From positions 1 through 45,085 of the forward strand of contig CANRBH010000007.1 in the NCBI GenBank assembly GCA_947628825.1: a DNA stretch of 45,085 nt, given 5' to 3'. Position numbers and translations under genes: made by a program. The DNA is from an uncultured Clostridia bacterium (lineage in GTDB: Bacteria; Bacillota; Clostridia; TANB77; CAG-508). Each line of letters begins with the position of its first letter. The stretch's first letter is position 1. Of this stretch, positions 34,031 to 42,715 are shown piece after piece. Under the pieces are notes generated by a model. It had not been told where the DNA came from. It searched no databases and worked only from the letters and a program-made list of their open reading frames with translations.

Positions 34031-34279
34031 ATGGAAGACAGAGATTTAATGGAAAATGAATTGCTTTTATTAAAGGGTGTATGTGACCTATACATGCATG
34101 GAACACTTGAATCAACAACAGCTGAAGTTCATGAAGCATTTCAATGTGCTTTAGAAGAATCATTAAATATACAAAATAAAATTTATAATTTAATGTCTGA
34201 AAAGGGTTGGTATAAAACAGAAGAAGCTGAACAAGCTAAAATAGATCAAACTAAACAAAAATTTTCAAATGCTCAATAA
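34031..34279 (+). CDS. CotF-family spore coat protein
   Basis: An 82-residue protein of the CotF-like type: DRDLMENELLLLKGVCDLYMHGTLESTT, then a helix (FQCALEESLNIQNKIYNLMSEKGWY) with the WY end typical of the family, and a polar Gln/Lys tail. These four-helix, ferritin-like small proteins are spore coat or spore surface components. It has a GGAGG site and a strong terminator downstream. No clear sporulation promoter was seen for the pair. Confidence 0.8.
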   Translation: MEDRDLMENELLLLKGVCDLYMHGTLESTTAEVHEAFQCALEESLNIQNKIYNLMSEKGWYKTEEAEQAKIDQTKQKFSNAQ

Positions 34280-34327
34280 GAAAAAATTGATTAAGTGTTA
34301 TAATTTGCACATAATACCAAAAAAGTT

Positions 34328-34379
34328 TCCTAAAAGTTTACATTCAGTTTACTTTTAGGAGATTTTTTATTTTTTTTGC
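34328..34379 (+). terminator. terminator of the coat gene pair
   Basis: TCCTAAAAGT/ACTTTTAGGA, a perfect 10-bp stem, followed by GATTTTTTATTTTTTTT. Confidence 0.92.
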
Positions 34380-34387
34380 TTTTTTCG

Positions 34388-34416
34388 TTGTATTCTAAAA
34401 AATCAAATGGTATAAT
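34388..34416 (+). promoter_or_regulatory. promoter of the PIN-PhoH gene
   Basis: TTGTAT and TATAAT with a 17-base spacer ending in TGG. The 65-base leader can form TGTCAC/GTGACA shortly before the ribosome binding site. Confidence 0.8.
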
Positions 34417-34482
34417 GCGTTTATCAAAATTATTTGTGTCACAAGAGATTTCAAGTGACATAAAAAAGGAGTTGTTTACTAT

Positions 34483-35847
34483 ATGACAAACAGAACCATC
34501 TACGTTGCCCTCGAGGGAGCTTTGCTCTCTGTGCCTAAAGCTTATCTTAAAATTGGTAAAAAAGGAGATGTTATTGTTGTACCAATTTCCGTGGTGAACA
34601 ATCTTTATCACTTTACCGGTGTTAAAAAAGTTTTTGCATGTGAAATTTGTGACTATCTTTCTCGTGCAAAATTAGATAAAGAATTTGAGCAAGAGAATGG
34701 AACTTTTATCCGTATAATGAACCCTGATTCTTTTATCCCTGATAGTTTCAAAGTTTCTTCGACTTCCATTGTTTCTGAGAATAAACAGAAGATCCTTGAG
34801 CTTTGCAAACGGCTTCCTGAAATCTACAAAGACAGTAATGTAGTTTTGCTTTCTCAAAATCCGGTTTCGCTTTTGTATGCTTCCAACATGGGTATCCAAA
34901 CTCAAGCAATTTCTGATAAAATTTTCCCACGTTTAAGAGATCGTTATACTGGCATTTCTGATTTGGATGTTTCTCTTGAGTTGTTTAATGAATTTACCGA
35001 ACAAGGAAAAGTTAAGTCTCCTCAGGAATTTCATCCTAACGAATTTGTTTGTATCCACGATCCTGTTGGTGGAAGCAAGATTTCTCATTACTCCAATGGA
35101 TATTTGGAAGATCTTCATTTCCAGCTTGCGAAAAACTTTACACCTCGAAACATAGAGCAAACTGTACTCACAGAATGCTTGTATGCTCCGCCCTCTGTTG
35201 CTCCTTTGGTAATTGTTTCTGGTGTTGCCGGAACTGGTAAAACTTTCACTACTGTTCATGTAGCTATGAACCAAATGCAAAACAATGGTCTTTATGCTCA
35301 CGATTATCAAAAGCTTATCATTTCGACACCTGCCGTAACAGATATTGGTGAAAGTCTTGGCTATCTTCCTGGTGACATTATTGAAAAGTTCAGGCCATAC
35401 CTTGGTGGTGTGATCGATGCCTTGATAAAAATTATCAATGAGAAAAACAAAAAAGAGTGTGGTGGAGGTTTCGGTCGCAAAAAGGAAGATTCGCATGCGA
35501 AGGAAAAACTCTTGAGTTATCTTGATTTTGGTCTTATCGAAATTCAACCTCTCGGATTCCTTGCTGGACACAGTTTTGAGAACTGCTTTGTCATTGTTGA
35601 TGAGGCACAAAACATCGATCCTAACTTCTTTATCAATATCGTAACTAGAATGTCCAAAGGCTCTAAGCTTGTTATCTTGGGAGATCCTTATCAAGTTAAA
35701 GCCCCAGAACTTTCTAGAAAAATTAACGGTATTATCTATATGATGGAAGTTTGGAAAGATGAGCCTCTTGCTTGGCAAATTCAGATGAATTCTCAAAAAT
35801 CTGTTAGAAGTGAACTCTGCCAGCGCGCAATCGAACTTATGTCTTAA
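34483..35847 (+). CDS. PIN-PhoH ATPase with degenerate PIN domain, composition unlike its neighbours
   Basis: A 454-residue protein with a PIN-like N-terminal half and a C-terminal PhoH ATPase (PhoH2 layout). PhoH motifs: GVAGTGKT near residue 247, VIVDEAQN near 372 and LGDPYQV near 405. PhoH2 proteins couple an RNA helicase to a PIN ribonuclease. Here the first PIN strand reads IYVALEGALLS without the usual Asp, and the later strand VVLLSQNPVSLLYA lacks an acidic residue, so nuclease activity may be lost. Codon use is richer in C and G than flanking genes. Single-gene unit with its own promoter and GC-rich terminator, like the DEVH helicase. Confidence 0.88.
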   Translation: MTNRTIYVALEGALLSVPKAYLKIGKKGDVIVVPISVVNNLYHFTGVKKVFACEICDYLSRAKLDKEFEQENGTFIRIMNPDSFIPDSFKVSSTSIVSENKQKILELCKRLPEIYKDSNVVLLSQNPVSLLYASNMGIQTQAISDKIFPRLRDRYTGISDLDVSLELFNEFTEQGKVKSPQEFHPNEFVCIHDPVGGSKISHYSNGYLEDLHFQLAKNFTPRNIEQTVLTECLYAPPSVAPLVIVSGVAGTGKTFTTVHVAMNQMQNNGLYAHDYQKLIISTPAVTDIGESLGYLPGDIIEKFRPYLGGVIDALIKIINEKNKKECGGGFGRKKEDSHAKEKLLSYLDFGLIEIQPLGFLAGHSFENCFVIVDEAQNIDPNFFINIVTRMSKGSKLVILGDPYQVKAPELSRKINGIIYMMEVWKDEPLAWQIQMNSQKSVRSELCQRAIELMS

Positions 35848-35856
35848 AACAACTTT

Positions 35857-35895
35857 ACCCCGCACAAGTTTTCTTGTGCGGGGGTCTTTTTTCTT
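35857..35895 (+). terminator. GC-rich terminator of the PhoH gene
   Basis: ACCCCGCACAAG/CTTGTGCGGGGT with a TTTT loop, followed by CTTTTTTC. The most GC-rich hairpin in the window. The next 130 bases are a T-rich tract with no gene. Confidence 0.95.
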
Positions 35896-36022
35896 TTGTT
35901 TCATTTTAATTTTATATCTTTATTTTTATTATATTTTCATTATATTTTTATTTATTCGCTTTTTTACTGTCCTTTTACTTTTCTATTCATTTTATTTTCT
36001 ACTTTATTTTTTCTTTTTTGCT

Positions 36023-36637
36023 TTATTTTTTTTCTATACCATTTTTATTTTCTTTATGCTTATTAGACTTATTTGATTTTCTTTTTTGTACAGAAAAACC
36101 AAATTTACCAATCTTTTTTCCTAGCTCATAATATCCACCATTTGCATATGCAATTAAATCACATTTAGATATATCAAAAGCTCCGTTTTCATCAATATAC
36201 TTTTCATCTACATCAACAGATAAAACTTTTGCAACAAACATAGTATGGCTTCCTAAGTTTATCACATCTACTACTTTGCATTCAATAGAGACAGGGCTTT
36301 CTTTGATAAGTGGGCATTTTATAAATTCCGCTTCTTGCTTAGTTAAATGCATTTCTTTAAATTTATCTACTTTAGAACCTGTTCTTACACCACACCAGTC
36401 TGTAGCTTTTGCTAATCTCCTTGTAGTTAAATTTATCGCAAACTCTTTTGTTTCTTTAATTATATTATAAGAGTATCTACTAGGTCTTACTGAAATGTAT
36501 ACCATAGCTGGGTCACTATTTATAATTCCAGTCCAAGCAACGGTAATAATATTAGATTTTTCCATATTTCCACAGCTTACCATCACAGCTGGAATTGGAT
36601 ACTCAAACGTTCCCGGTTTCCATACAACCTTGTTCAT
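36023..36637 (-). CDS. flavin reductase family protein
   Basis: A 204-residue protein of the FMN-binding split-barrel flavin reductase family: FEYPIPAVMVSCGNMEKSNIITVAWTGIIN, VYISVRPSRYSYNIIKET and EFAINLTTRRLAKATDWCGVRTG are characteristic. Such proteins reduce FMN or serve as small flavin oxidoreductases with unknown partners. The C-terminus ends in a lysine-rich tail (KRKSNKSNKHKENKNGIEKK) that is probably disordered. AAAGGAG ribosome binding site. Confidence 0.9.
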   Translation of the reverse strand: MNKVVWKPGTFEYPIPAVMVSCGNMEKSNIITVAWTGIINSDPAMVYISVRPSRYSYNIIKETKEFAINLTTRRLAKATDWCGVRTGSKVDKFKEMHLTKQEAEFIKCPLIKESPVSIECKVVDVINLGSHTMFVAKVLSVDVDEKYIDENGAFDISKCDLIAYANGGYYELGKKIGKFGFSVQKRKSNKSNKHKENKNGIEKK

Positions 36638-36705
36638 TTAATTCTACTCCTTTTTTATAACTTTTTTAATTATGCTTTTATTCCTATATTGTCTAGAATA
36701 AATCT

Positions 36706-38685
36706 CTATATCCCTTCAAAAATATTTTTAACTTTTTTTACAACATAATGACTTCCACCAAGATTTTTTGCATTTTGAACCATACTTACTATAAGATGTC
36801 CATTTTCATCAAAGCTATTAAACCAACCTATCTCTTCTCCATCATTATCCTCTTGTGACTGTTTTATTTCTGCAGTGCCTGTTTTACCAGCTATAACTTT
36901 TCCTTCAATCTTACAGTCCTTGGCAGTTCCTTTTTCCACTACTTGAATTAAATCTTGTTTTAGTATATCTACTACTCTACTAGATATTGCTCCTTCTTTG
37001 TATATTTTTGTAGCATTATTTCCATCTTTATTTAATTCTAATTCAATGTATGGTAGCATCATATTTCCACCATTAGCAATAGCAGAATATATGCTTGCCA
37101 TATGTATTGGATTTACTAATATTTCACTTTGTCCATATCCTGAATTTGCAATAGCTGCTTCACTATCCATACTTCCATAAGTAGATGCTGTTACATCTTG
37201 TATAAAATTTAGTTTCTGATTAAATCCTAATTTATCTAGTTCTGATTGTAATGTAGATTTTCCTATTTTAAGAGCCGCTTTTGCAAAATATATATTATCA
37301 GAATATACTAAAGCATTTTCTAAATTAGCATCTCCAGAATAAGTTTCTAGTGTTGTTATATACAAATTTTTCCATGAACTATCTTTTTGCCATTTAGTTC
37401 CGCTTTTTCCAAAGTCCTCTGTTGCTGTAAAACTATTTGTCATAAGTCCTATTGCTCCAACTACTGGTTTAAATGATGAACCTGGCGCATAAGTACCTAA
37501 GTATCTGTTGTACATTAAATTTCTTTCATCTGACTGTAGTGCATTCCACTCTGCATCTGTAATTCCTAAGCTAAATTTATTTGCATCATAGCTTGGAGTG
37601 CTTACTAATGCTAATAATTCTCCAGTATTATAATTTAAAACAACTGATGCTCCCAAATCATCTTTAAATTGTTCATATACTTTATTTTGAATATTTACAT
37701 CTATTGTTAATTTAATATCTTCTCCGTTTTTTACCTCCTTCTTTTGTACAGTTTTTACTTTATTACCATTTTCATCTACTATGTATATTTCTACTCCATC
37801 TTCTCCTTTAAGTCTATCATTATATGCATATTCTAAGCCTGATTTTCCCTCTTTTTCTTGTATATATCCTGTTAAAATAGATGTAGCTTCTTTATACGGA
37901 TAAACCCTTGTATTATAATCAGATATCATTACTCCTTTTATAGATAAAAGTTCGTTTTTTAAATTTTGTTCTTCTCTTGATATATTTCTCAATGGCACAA
38001 ACGTATCATCTTTAACATAAGAGGCTTTTAATGAGTTTTGTATTGTTTCTGTTGAAATTCCTAACAAACTTGCTAGTTTATTTAGATCTGTAGTTTCATT
38101 CATTTTACCCGGAACTAACCCTACTTGATATGCTGTTCCATCTTTCGCTATCGCCATACCATTTCTGTCATATATAGTTCCTCTTGAGTGTGTTAATGTT
38201 GATACTCTTACTTTTTGATTATCCTTTAGGTCTGGAAATATTAAAGAAGAATTCCAAACTATTTTATACTTTCCATCTACTTGTTTCATACTTGCTGTAT
38301 TTAAAAAGCTTTCATTACCAGCTAAGGTATTCATAGTATTAGTATAGGTTATTTTTACTATTCCTTTTTCTTCTTCATTACTTGTATTAGTTGCAATTGT
38401 TATTGATATATCTTTTGCTTCAATTCCTTCATATATGTTTTTTATTCTTGTTACAAAATCCTCTTTTGGCATATCAGTTTCAACTAAGTCGTACATAGCT
38501 TCATAATTTTTATCTGAAAGATAAGAAAAATATTCCTTTAACGCAAGTGATGGTTCTGTTCTATTTGTATACAAAAATATTCCTAATGCAACAACTATAA
38601 TTATTATTAAAAAAATAATTATAGATTTTAATTTTGATTTCTTTTCTTTTTTATTTGGATTATTTTTAACTTTTTTTCTACTCAT
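36706..38685 (-). CDS. class B penicillin-binding protein with MecA-N-like domain
   Basis: A 659-residue peptidoglycan DD-transpeptidase. After a basic N-terminus and membrane helix (SIIIFLIIIIVVALGIFLY) comes an NTF2-like MecA N-terminal domain (about 45-150), a dimerisation domain (RGTIYDRNGMAIAKDG) and the transpeptidase. Active-site motifs: GSSFKP with the acylated Ser near residue 402, SDN (VYSDNIYFAK) near 460 and KTG (AGKTGTAEI) near 600. The layout matches Bacillus PBP3 (PbpC) and staphylococcal PBP2a; beta-lactam affinity cannot be judged from this. It is last in a minus-strand run that begins at znuA, after a hairpin. Confidence 0.93.
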   Translation of the reverse strand: MSRKKVKNNPNKKEKKSKLKSIIIFLIIIIVVALGIFLYTNRTEPSLALKEYFSYLSDKNYEAMYDLVETDMPKEDFVTRIKNIYEGIEAKDISITIATNTSNEEEKGIVKITYTNTMNTLAGNESFLNTASMKQVDGKYKIVWNSSLIFPDLKDNQKVRVSTLTHSRGTIYDRNGMAIAKDGTAYQVGLVPGKMNETTDLNKLASLLGISTETIQNSLKASYVKDDTFVPLRNISREEQNLKNELLSIKGVMISDYNTRVYPYKEATSILTGYIQEKEGKSGLEYAYNDRLKGEDGVEIYIVDENGNKVKTVQKKEVKNGEDIKLTIDVNIQNKVYEQFKDDLGASVVLNYNTGELLALVSTPSYDANKFSLGITDAEWNALQSDERNLMYNRYLGTYAPGSSFKPVVGAIGLMTNSFTATEDFGKSGTKWQKDSSWKNLYITTLETYSGDANLENALVYSDNIYFAKAALKIGKSTLQSELDKLGFNQKLNFIQDVTASTYGSMDSEAAIANSGYGQSEILVNPIHMASIYSAIANGGNMMLPYIELELNKDGNNATKIYKEGAISSRVVDILKQDLIQVVEKGTAKDCKIEGKVIAGKTGTAEIKQSQEDNDGEEIGWFNSFDENGHLIVSMVQNAKNLGGSHYVVKKVKNIFEGI

Positions 38686-38698
38686 AATATCTCCTTAA

Positions 38699-38725
38699 AA
38701 TACCAGGAGGCGATGTCCTGGTATT
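38699..38725 (-). terminator. hairpin between the 115-residue gene and the PBP gene
   Basis: AATACCAGGA/TCCTGGTATT, 10 bp with a 7-base loop and only four T after it. It overlaps the upstream stop codon and precedes the PBP ribosome binding site, so it may be a weak terminator or a processing site. Confidence 0.6.
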
Positions 38726-39068
38726 ATTGGTAACTCTCAATTTTATATTTTAGATATCCATATTCTTTCTTCATGTTATCTATGTCTTTGTCTAAAGAAT
38801 GTATATCATCATTTAGGATTAGTTTTATCTTTTCTAAATATTCTTCTGGGATGCTGTATGGTGATGTTTTTCCATTTATTAAATCCTGATAAAGTTTAAT
38901 TATTCTTTCTTTTTCTTTTGCATACTTTTCCTCTTCTAATTGTTTATTTTTAAGTTTCTCATTATTTACTTCATTTAACACTTCATATTTTTTGAAAAAT
39001 ATCTTTCTAAAAAACCTTTTTATTTTTTCAAAAAAACTATCTTTCCTAACAATTAAATCATTACTCAT
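38724..39068 (-). CDS. unknown basic coiled-coil protein
   Basis: A 114-residue protein with no recognised family. The N-terminal part has an amphipathic basic and aromatic helix (FFEKIKRFFRKIFFKKYEVL) that could lie on a membrane, followed by charged helices (KLKNKQLEEEKYAKEKERIIKLYQ) and a C-terminal helix (LDKDIDNMKKEYGYLKYKIES). I start at ATG 39068, six bases after AAGGAG; the track's extra eight codons overlap that site. It is third in a run of three unknown genes between znuB and the PBP gene. Confidence 0.75.
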   Translation of the reverse strand: MSNDLIVRKDSFFEKIKRFFRKIFFKKYEVLNEVNNEKLKNKQLEEEKYAKEKERIIKLYQDLINGKTSPYSIPEEYLEKIKLILNDDIHSLDKDIDNMKKEYGYLKYKIESYQ

Positions 39069-39092
39069 TAGTGTCTCCTTCAATATAATCAA

Positions 39093-40787
39093 TTATTTTT
39101 CTTGATTATCTCTTTCTTCTTTTGACAAATTCCTTCCAATTATTTTTCTTTCTATTTCTTTAAGTTCTTCTTCTAATATTGAAATCTTATCACTTAATAA
39201 TTTCTTTTCTCTTTTTTTGGATTGGTATAATTCTAACAATTTTGCTATCTCATCTCTTAAATCTTGAGTTTTATCTGTACTTACATTACTGCTTTCTGCG
39301 TTTTCAACTATAGACCCTTCTTCAGATTTTTCTTGTTCTTTATTTTTTGCAAGGTCTCTTATATTTTTTCTTACTATTTTAAAATCATCTTTTTCTGTAA
39401 CATTGTTTGTTAAATAATTATATGTAGCTTCATAGCCATCAGATGAATTTTCAATGTTTTCTTTAAATTGTTCACTATCTGCTGGTAATTTGTTTATTGC
39501 ACTTATGCTTTTGGTTAATCTCATGTGTAAGAATATCTTATATAATTCTTTTTCTTGATCTTTTTCTTCTATTCCCTTTTCATTTAGCTTACTTTTAGCA
39601 ATAGGACTCATCTTTTCCATAAATTCATAAAAAGAGTAACTTGCTCTATGTAGCATCCCCTCTTTTATGTTTTCTGGGAGAGTAATACCTAATTTAGTTT
39701 GTAATTCTTCTAAAAATTGCTCATTATTTTTTGACTTTGTAAGTCCTTTTCCTGTATATTTTCTTTTTTCTCCTACTTTAGGTCTTTTAATATCTTTTTT
39801 TACAATATCTTTTCTTACTGAAGAACTTAAATACCAACGTATTCTATCAAGATTTCTATTGTATCTACTAATGTTCAATTCATTTAGTTTTGTAAGTAAA
39901 CTATGTTTTTTAGGCGATATTTTTAAAGGAAAAGTATATATAAGGCCTTGTGAAATAAAAGAACAATTATCTTCAATTACTTTTTTATCTTTATCTTCAT
40001 AATCATCTAAATTAGTATGTATTGTAAATGGTTGCCAGTATCCTGGTAATTCTATATTTATTACATCTTTAAAATTTGTATCACTATTTAAATTTGATTG
40101 AAAATTTTCTTTTGTACAAGAAATTTTAATATTTTCTCCTTTTTTCTTCTCATTTAATAGTAATTCAATGCAATGTTTTTTTATCCTCATAAAAGATTTA
40201 AATAAAATCAATCCAAAAGATTCAATATCACTTTTTTCATTTTTTATTCCATCTTTTAGTTTCTTTTTTTCCAAAAGATGAGCCATTTGATTTGCCATAA
40301 AAACTGTATTTGCTAAATATTCAGTATTTGTAAGACTTTCATTTAAGAATTGATACTCGTAATCTCTATTAGTAAATGTCATTTCTCTTATCTCTTCTTG
40401 ACTAAATTTATCACTATCTTTCATCATAGTAGCATATATTTCTAACTGCTCTTTTAATGCTTTTTGATAATCAAAAAATCCTAAATTCGCTGCAATGTCT
40501 GCTAATGAAAACATAACATCTTTCACTTTAATGTTTCTCAATAAAGCTCTACTATCTATTCTTTGTAGTGATTCTTCTGTCTTTGCTCCAAATTGTTCTT
40601 TAATGTCTATATTCCATTTTTTTGCTAATTCAATTATTTTTGAAATTTCTTCTCTTTTTTGATTTTCATCTTTTAATATACTTGCTGAATATATCAAAAT
40701 TTGAATAAGCTCTACTCTTTGCTCATTCCCTAACAAACTATCAATTTCGTTTTCTTCATCTACATTTTTTCTTTGGATTTCTTCCAT
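39093..40787 (-). CDS. unknown 564-residue protein
   Basis: A large, soluble, mostly helical protein that I do not recognise. It is rich in Glu and Lys, has no membrane helix or signal peptide, and contains a central strand-like region (IELPGYWQPFTIHTNLDDYED and GLIYTFPLKIS). The last 60 residues (LLELYQSKKREKKLLSDKISILEEELKEIERKI) should form a coiled coil. The start is supported by a ribosome binding site AGAAAGGAATAG. It lies 49 bases after the 62-residue gene and 24 bases before the coiled-coil gene, so the three probably act together. Confidence 0.85.
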   Translation of the reverse strand: MEEIQRKNVDEENEIDSLLGNEQRVELIQILIYSASILKDENQKREEISKIIELAKKWNIDIKEQFGAKTEESLQRIDSRALLRNIKVKDVMFSLADIAANLGFFDYQKALKEQLEIYATMMKDSDKFSQEEIREMTFTNRDYEYQFLNESLTNTEYLANTVFMANQMAHLLEKKKLKDGIKNEKSDIESFGLILFKSFMRIKKHCIELLLNEKKKGENIKISCTKENFQSNLNSDTNFKDVINIELPGYWQPFTIHTNLDDYEDKDKKVIEDNCSFISQGLIYTFPLKISPKKHSLLTKLNELNISRYNRNLDRIRWYLSSSVRKDIVKKDIKRPKVGEKRKYTGKGLTKSKNNEQFLEELQTKLGITLPENIKEGMLHRASYSFYEFMEKMSPIAKSKLNEKGIEEKDQEKELYKIFLHMRLTKSISAINKLPADSEQFKENIENSSDGYEATYNYLTNNVTEKDDFKIVRKNIRDLAKNKEQEKSEEGSIVENAESSNVSTDKTQDLRDEIAKLLELYQSKKREKKLLSDKISILEEELKEIERKIIGRNLSKEERDNQEK

Positions 40788-40836
40788 ATAAAATTCTATT
40801 CCTTTCTAGATTTACTTGGAATGTATTGAAAAATTT

Positions 40837-41025
40837 CTATAATTCAAGTTCTTCATCTATTACTCTTGGGTTTATTTTTACCTTTGTCCATTCTTCTGTA
40901 TTAGTTTTTACTTCTACTCTTGCTACTTCATCTCTAATAGCATCTTTAATATTAGAAGATGACTTTTGAGCTAACATTTTTAATTTTAATTTTTCTTCTT
41001 CACTTAAAATATTTGGTCTTTCCAT
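40837..41025 (-). CDS. unknown 62-residue protein
   Basis: A small acidic protein without a known family: a helical N-terminal half (LSEEEKLKLKMLAQKSSSNIKDAIRDEV) and a short C-terminal part (WTKVKINPRVIDEELEL). It has a GAAAGGT ribosome binding site and starts 39 bases after znuB. First of three unknown genes that follow the zinc transporter. Confidence 0.7.
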   Translation of the reverse strand: MERPNILSEEEKLKLKMLAQKSSSNIKDAIRDEVARVEVKTNTEEWTKVKINPRVIDEELEL

Positions 41026-41064
41026 AATTCTCTACCTTTCTTGTTACATATTCTATTCTATTTT

Positions 41065-41907
41065 TTATTTATTTACAAGCTTTTTCATTCCAAAAGTTAT
41101 AAAATAAATTATTCCTAATATAATCACTATCATTGGTCCTGTTGGAATATTAGTGTAGTATGAAATTATTAGCCCTAATATGCCTGAAAATAATGCAAAT
41201 ATTATTGAAAATCCATGATAACTTCTCATATTTTTAGCAATATTTCTACTAGATGCTGCTGGTAGAATCATAATTGAGTTAATTAGTAAAATTCCTATCC
41301 ATCTTATTGATATCATAACCATTATGGCAATAACTATTGCAAATATATTGTCTATCAACTTAACATTTATTCCTTTTGATTTTGCAAGCATTGGATTTAT
41401 GCTTACTGCATTTAACTTATTAAATAGCTTACTCCAAAAAATAAATACAAGTACAAATGCTATAGTCAAATACAATATTTCTGTTGTTGATATGCTTAAA
41501 ATGTCACCAATCAAATAACTAGAATATTTATTAAAGCTTCCGCTTTGTGCTAATATTGCTAGTCCCAAAGCTATTGCAATTGATGAAAATACACTTATTA
41601 TTGTATCTGCTCCATAGCTTGTCCTATTTTTTACTAAATTTAATAATATGGCAAATATTATTGCAAATAGAATCATTGAAATATTCATATTACTAATACC
41701 AAGTAGCATTCCTAAAGCTATTCCTGTTAAAGCTGAATGTCCAAGTGCATCAGAAAAAAATGCCATTTTGTTATTTACTATCATAGTTCCTAGTATTGCA
41801 AATATTGGAGATACTAGAATAATAGCTAAAAAAGCATTTTTCATAAATGCATATTGCATAAAATCAAAAGGTAATATTATTTCTAAAAAATTATAAATAA
41901 CTTCCAT
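41065..41907 (-). CDS. znuB: zinc/manganese ABC transporter permease
   Basis: A 280-residue permease of the ABC-3 family with about eight membrane helices. The conserved segments FFSDALGHSALTGIALGMLLG and WIGILLINSIMILPAASSRNIA are present. It forms the membrane channel of a metal uptake system with the ATPase and binding protein encoded upstream in the same direction. Zinc rather than manganese is favoured by the solute-binding protein, but this is not proven. Confidence 0.92.
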   Translation of the reverse strand: MEVIYNFLEIILPFDFMQYAFMKNAFLAIILVSPIFAILGTMIVNNKMAFFSDALGHSALTGIALGMLLGISNMNISMILFAIIFAILLNLVKNRTSYGADTIISVFSSIAIALGLAILAQSGSFNKYSSYLIGDILSISTTEILYLTIAFVLVFIFWSKLFNKLNAVSINPMLAKSKGINVKLIDNIFAIVIAIMVMISIRWIGILLINSIMILPAASSRNIAKNMRSYHGFSIIFALFSGILGLIISYYTNIPTGPMIVIILGIIYFITFGMKKLVNK

Positions 41908-41975
41908 TTTATAGTACCCCTATTTAATCACATATCGAAATAAAAATTCTAATTGTGATTTACTTTTTCTAAATT

Positions 41976-42698
41976 TTATATTGTTCCAAAACTTTCTTTA
42001 AACTCTTTACTTTCAAAAACCTCTTTTGCTGTTCCTTGTTTTTTTACTACTTTATCTAGTAAAATAACTTTATCAGCAAACTTTTTTACAAGTTCTAAAT
42101 CATGTGATACCAATATAATTGACATATCATATTTATCTTTAAGTTTAGATAATATTTCATAGAAATCCCTTGTTCCATTTCTATCAACTCCTGATACTGG
42201 TTCATCTAGTATCAATAGATTTGGAATTGGATATGTAGCTATTGAAAGTAATATTCTTTGAAGCTCTCCTCCTGATAAATTTCCTACTCTTTTGTCTATT
42301 AGTTTATCCGCTCCAAATATTTTTAAGTTTTGTTTTATTGTTTCGTATAATTCCTTATTTTTCTTTAGAAATACCGGCTTGTCTGATATATATGATGCAA
42401 ACATATCATATACACTTGTTGGCATATTTCTTTCTATATTTAATGACTGTGGCACATATCCTATTTTTATTTTTTTATTTTTCTTGTCTTTCATATCAAC
42501 AAATTCAACTTTTCCAGTATGTTCTACTTCGTTAAGTAGTGCTTTTAATAAAGTTGATTTTCCAGCACCATTTCTTCCAATAATCATTGTAAGTTCGCCA
42601 CAATGTACATCAAATGTTACATTTTTTACTATTTCTTGATTTTCAATATTTACTGAAATATTTTTAATTTTTGTACAATGTAAACCACAAGCTTCCAT
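41976..42698 (-). CDS. znuC: zinc/manganese ABC transporter ATP-binding protein
   Basis: A 240-residue ABC ATPase. Walker A is GRNGAGKSTLLKALL near residue 40, the signature is LSGGELQRILL near 145, Walker B is LLILDEPVSGVD and the switch His is in LVSHDLELV. It drives the ZnuB permease. An N-terminal MEACGLHCTKIK adds extra Cys and His residues that could bind metal. It starts 17 bases after znuA. Confidence 0.93.
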   Translation of the reverse strand: MEACGLHCTKIKNISVNIENQEIVKNVTFDVHCGELTMIIGRNGAGKSTLLKALLNEVEHTGKVEFVDMKDKKNKKIKIGYVPQSLNIERNMPTSVYDMFASYISDKPVFLKKNKELYETIKQNLKIFGADKLIDKRVGNLSGGELQRILLSIATYPIPNLLILDEPVSGVDRNGTRDFYEILSKLKDKYDMSIILVSHDLELVKKFADKVILLDKVVKKQGTAKEVFESKEFKESFGTI

Positions 42699-42715
42699 TT
42701 TCTTATCCCTTCTAT

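Noticed and set aside
34933-35904. 323-residue minus-strand ORF
   Set aside because: It is antisense to the PhoH gene, lacks a family or ribosome binding site, and is a by-product of the higher GC content of that gene.
35896-36060. T-rich tract after the PhoH terminator
   Set aside because: Low-complexity polypyrimidine sequence running into the flavin reductase Lys-rich tail; no structure or gene seen.
42242-42639. Plus-strand ORFs over znuC
   Set aside because: Shadows in other frames of a clear ABC ATPase.
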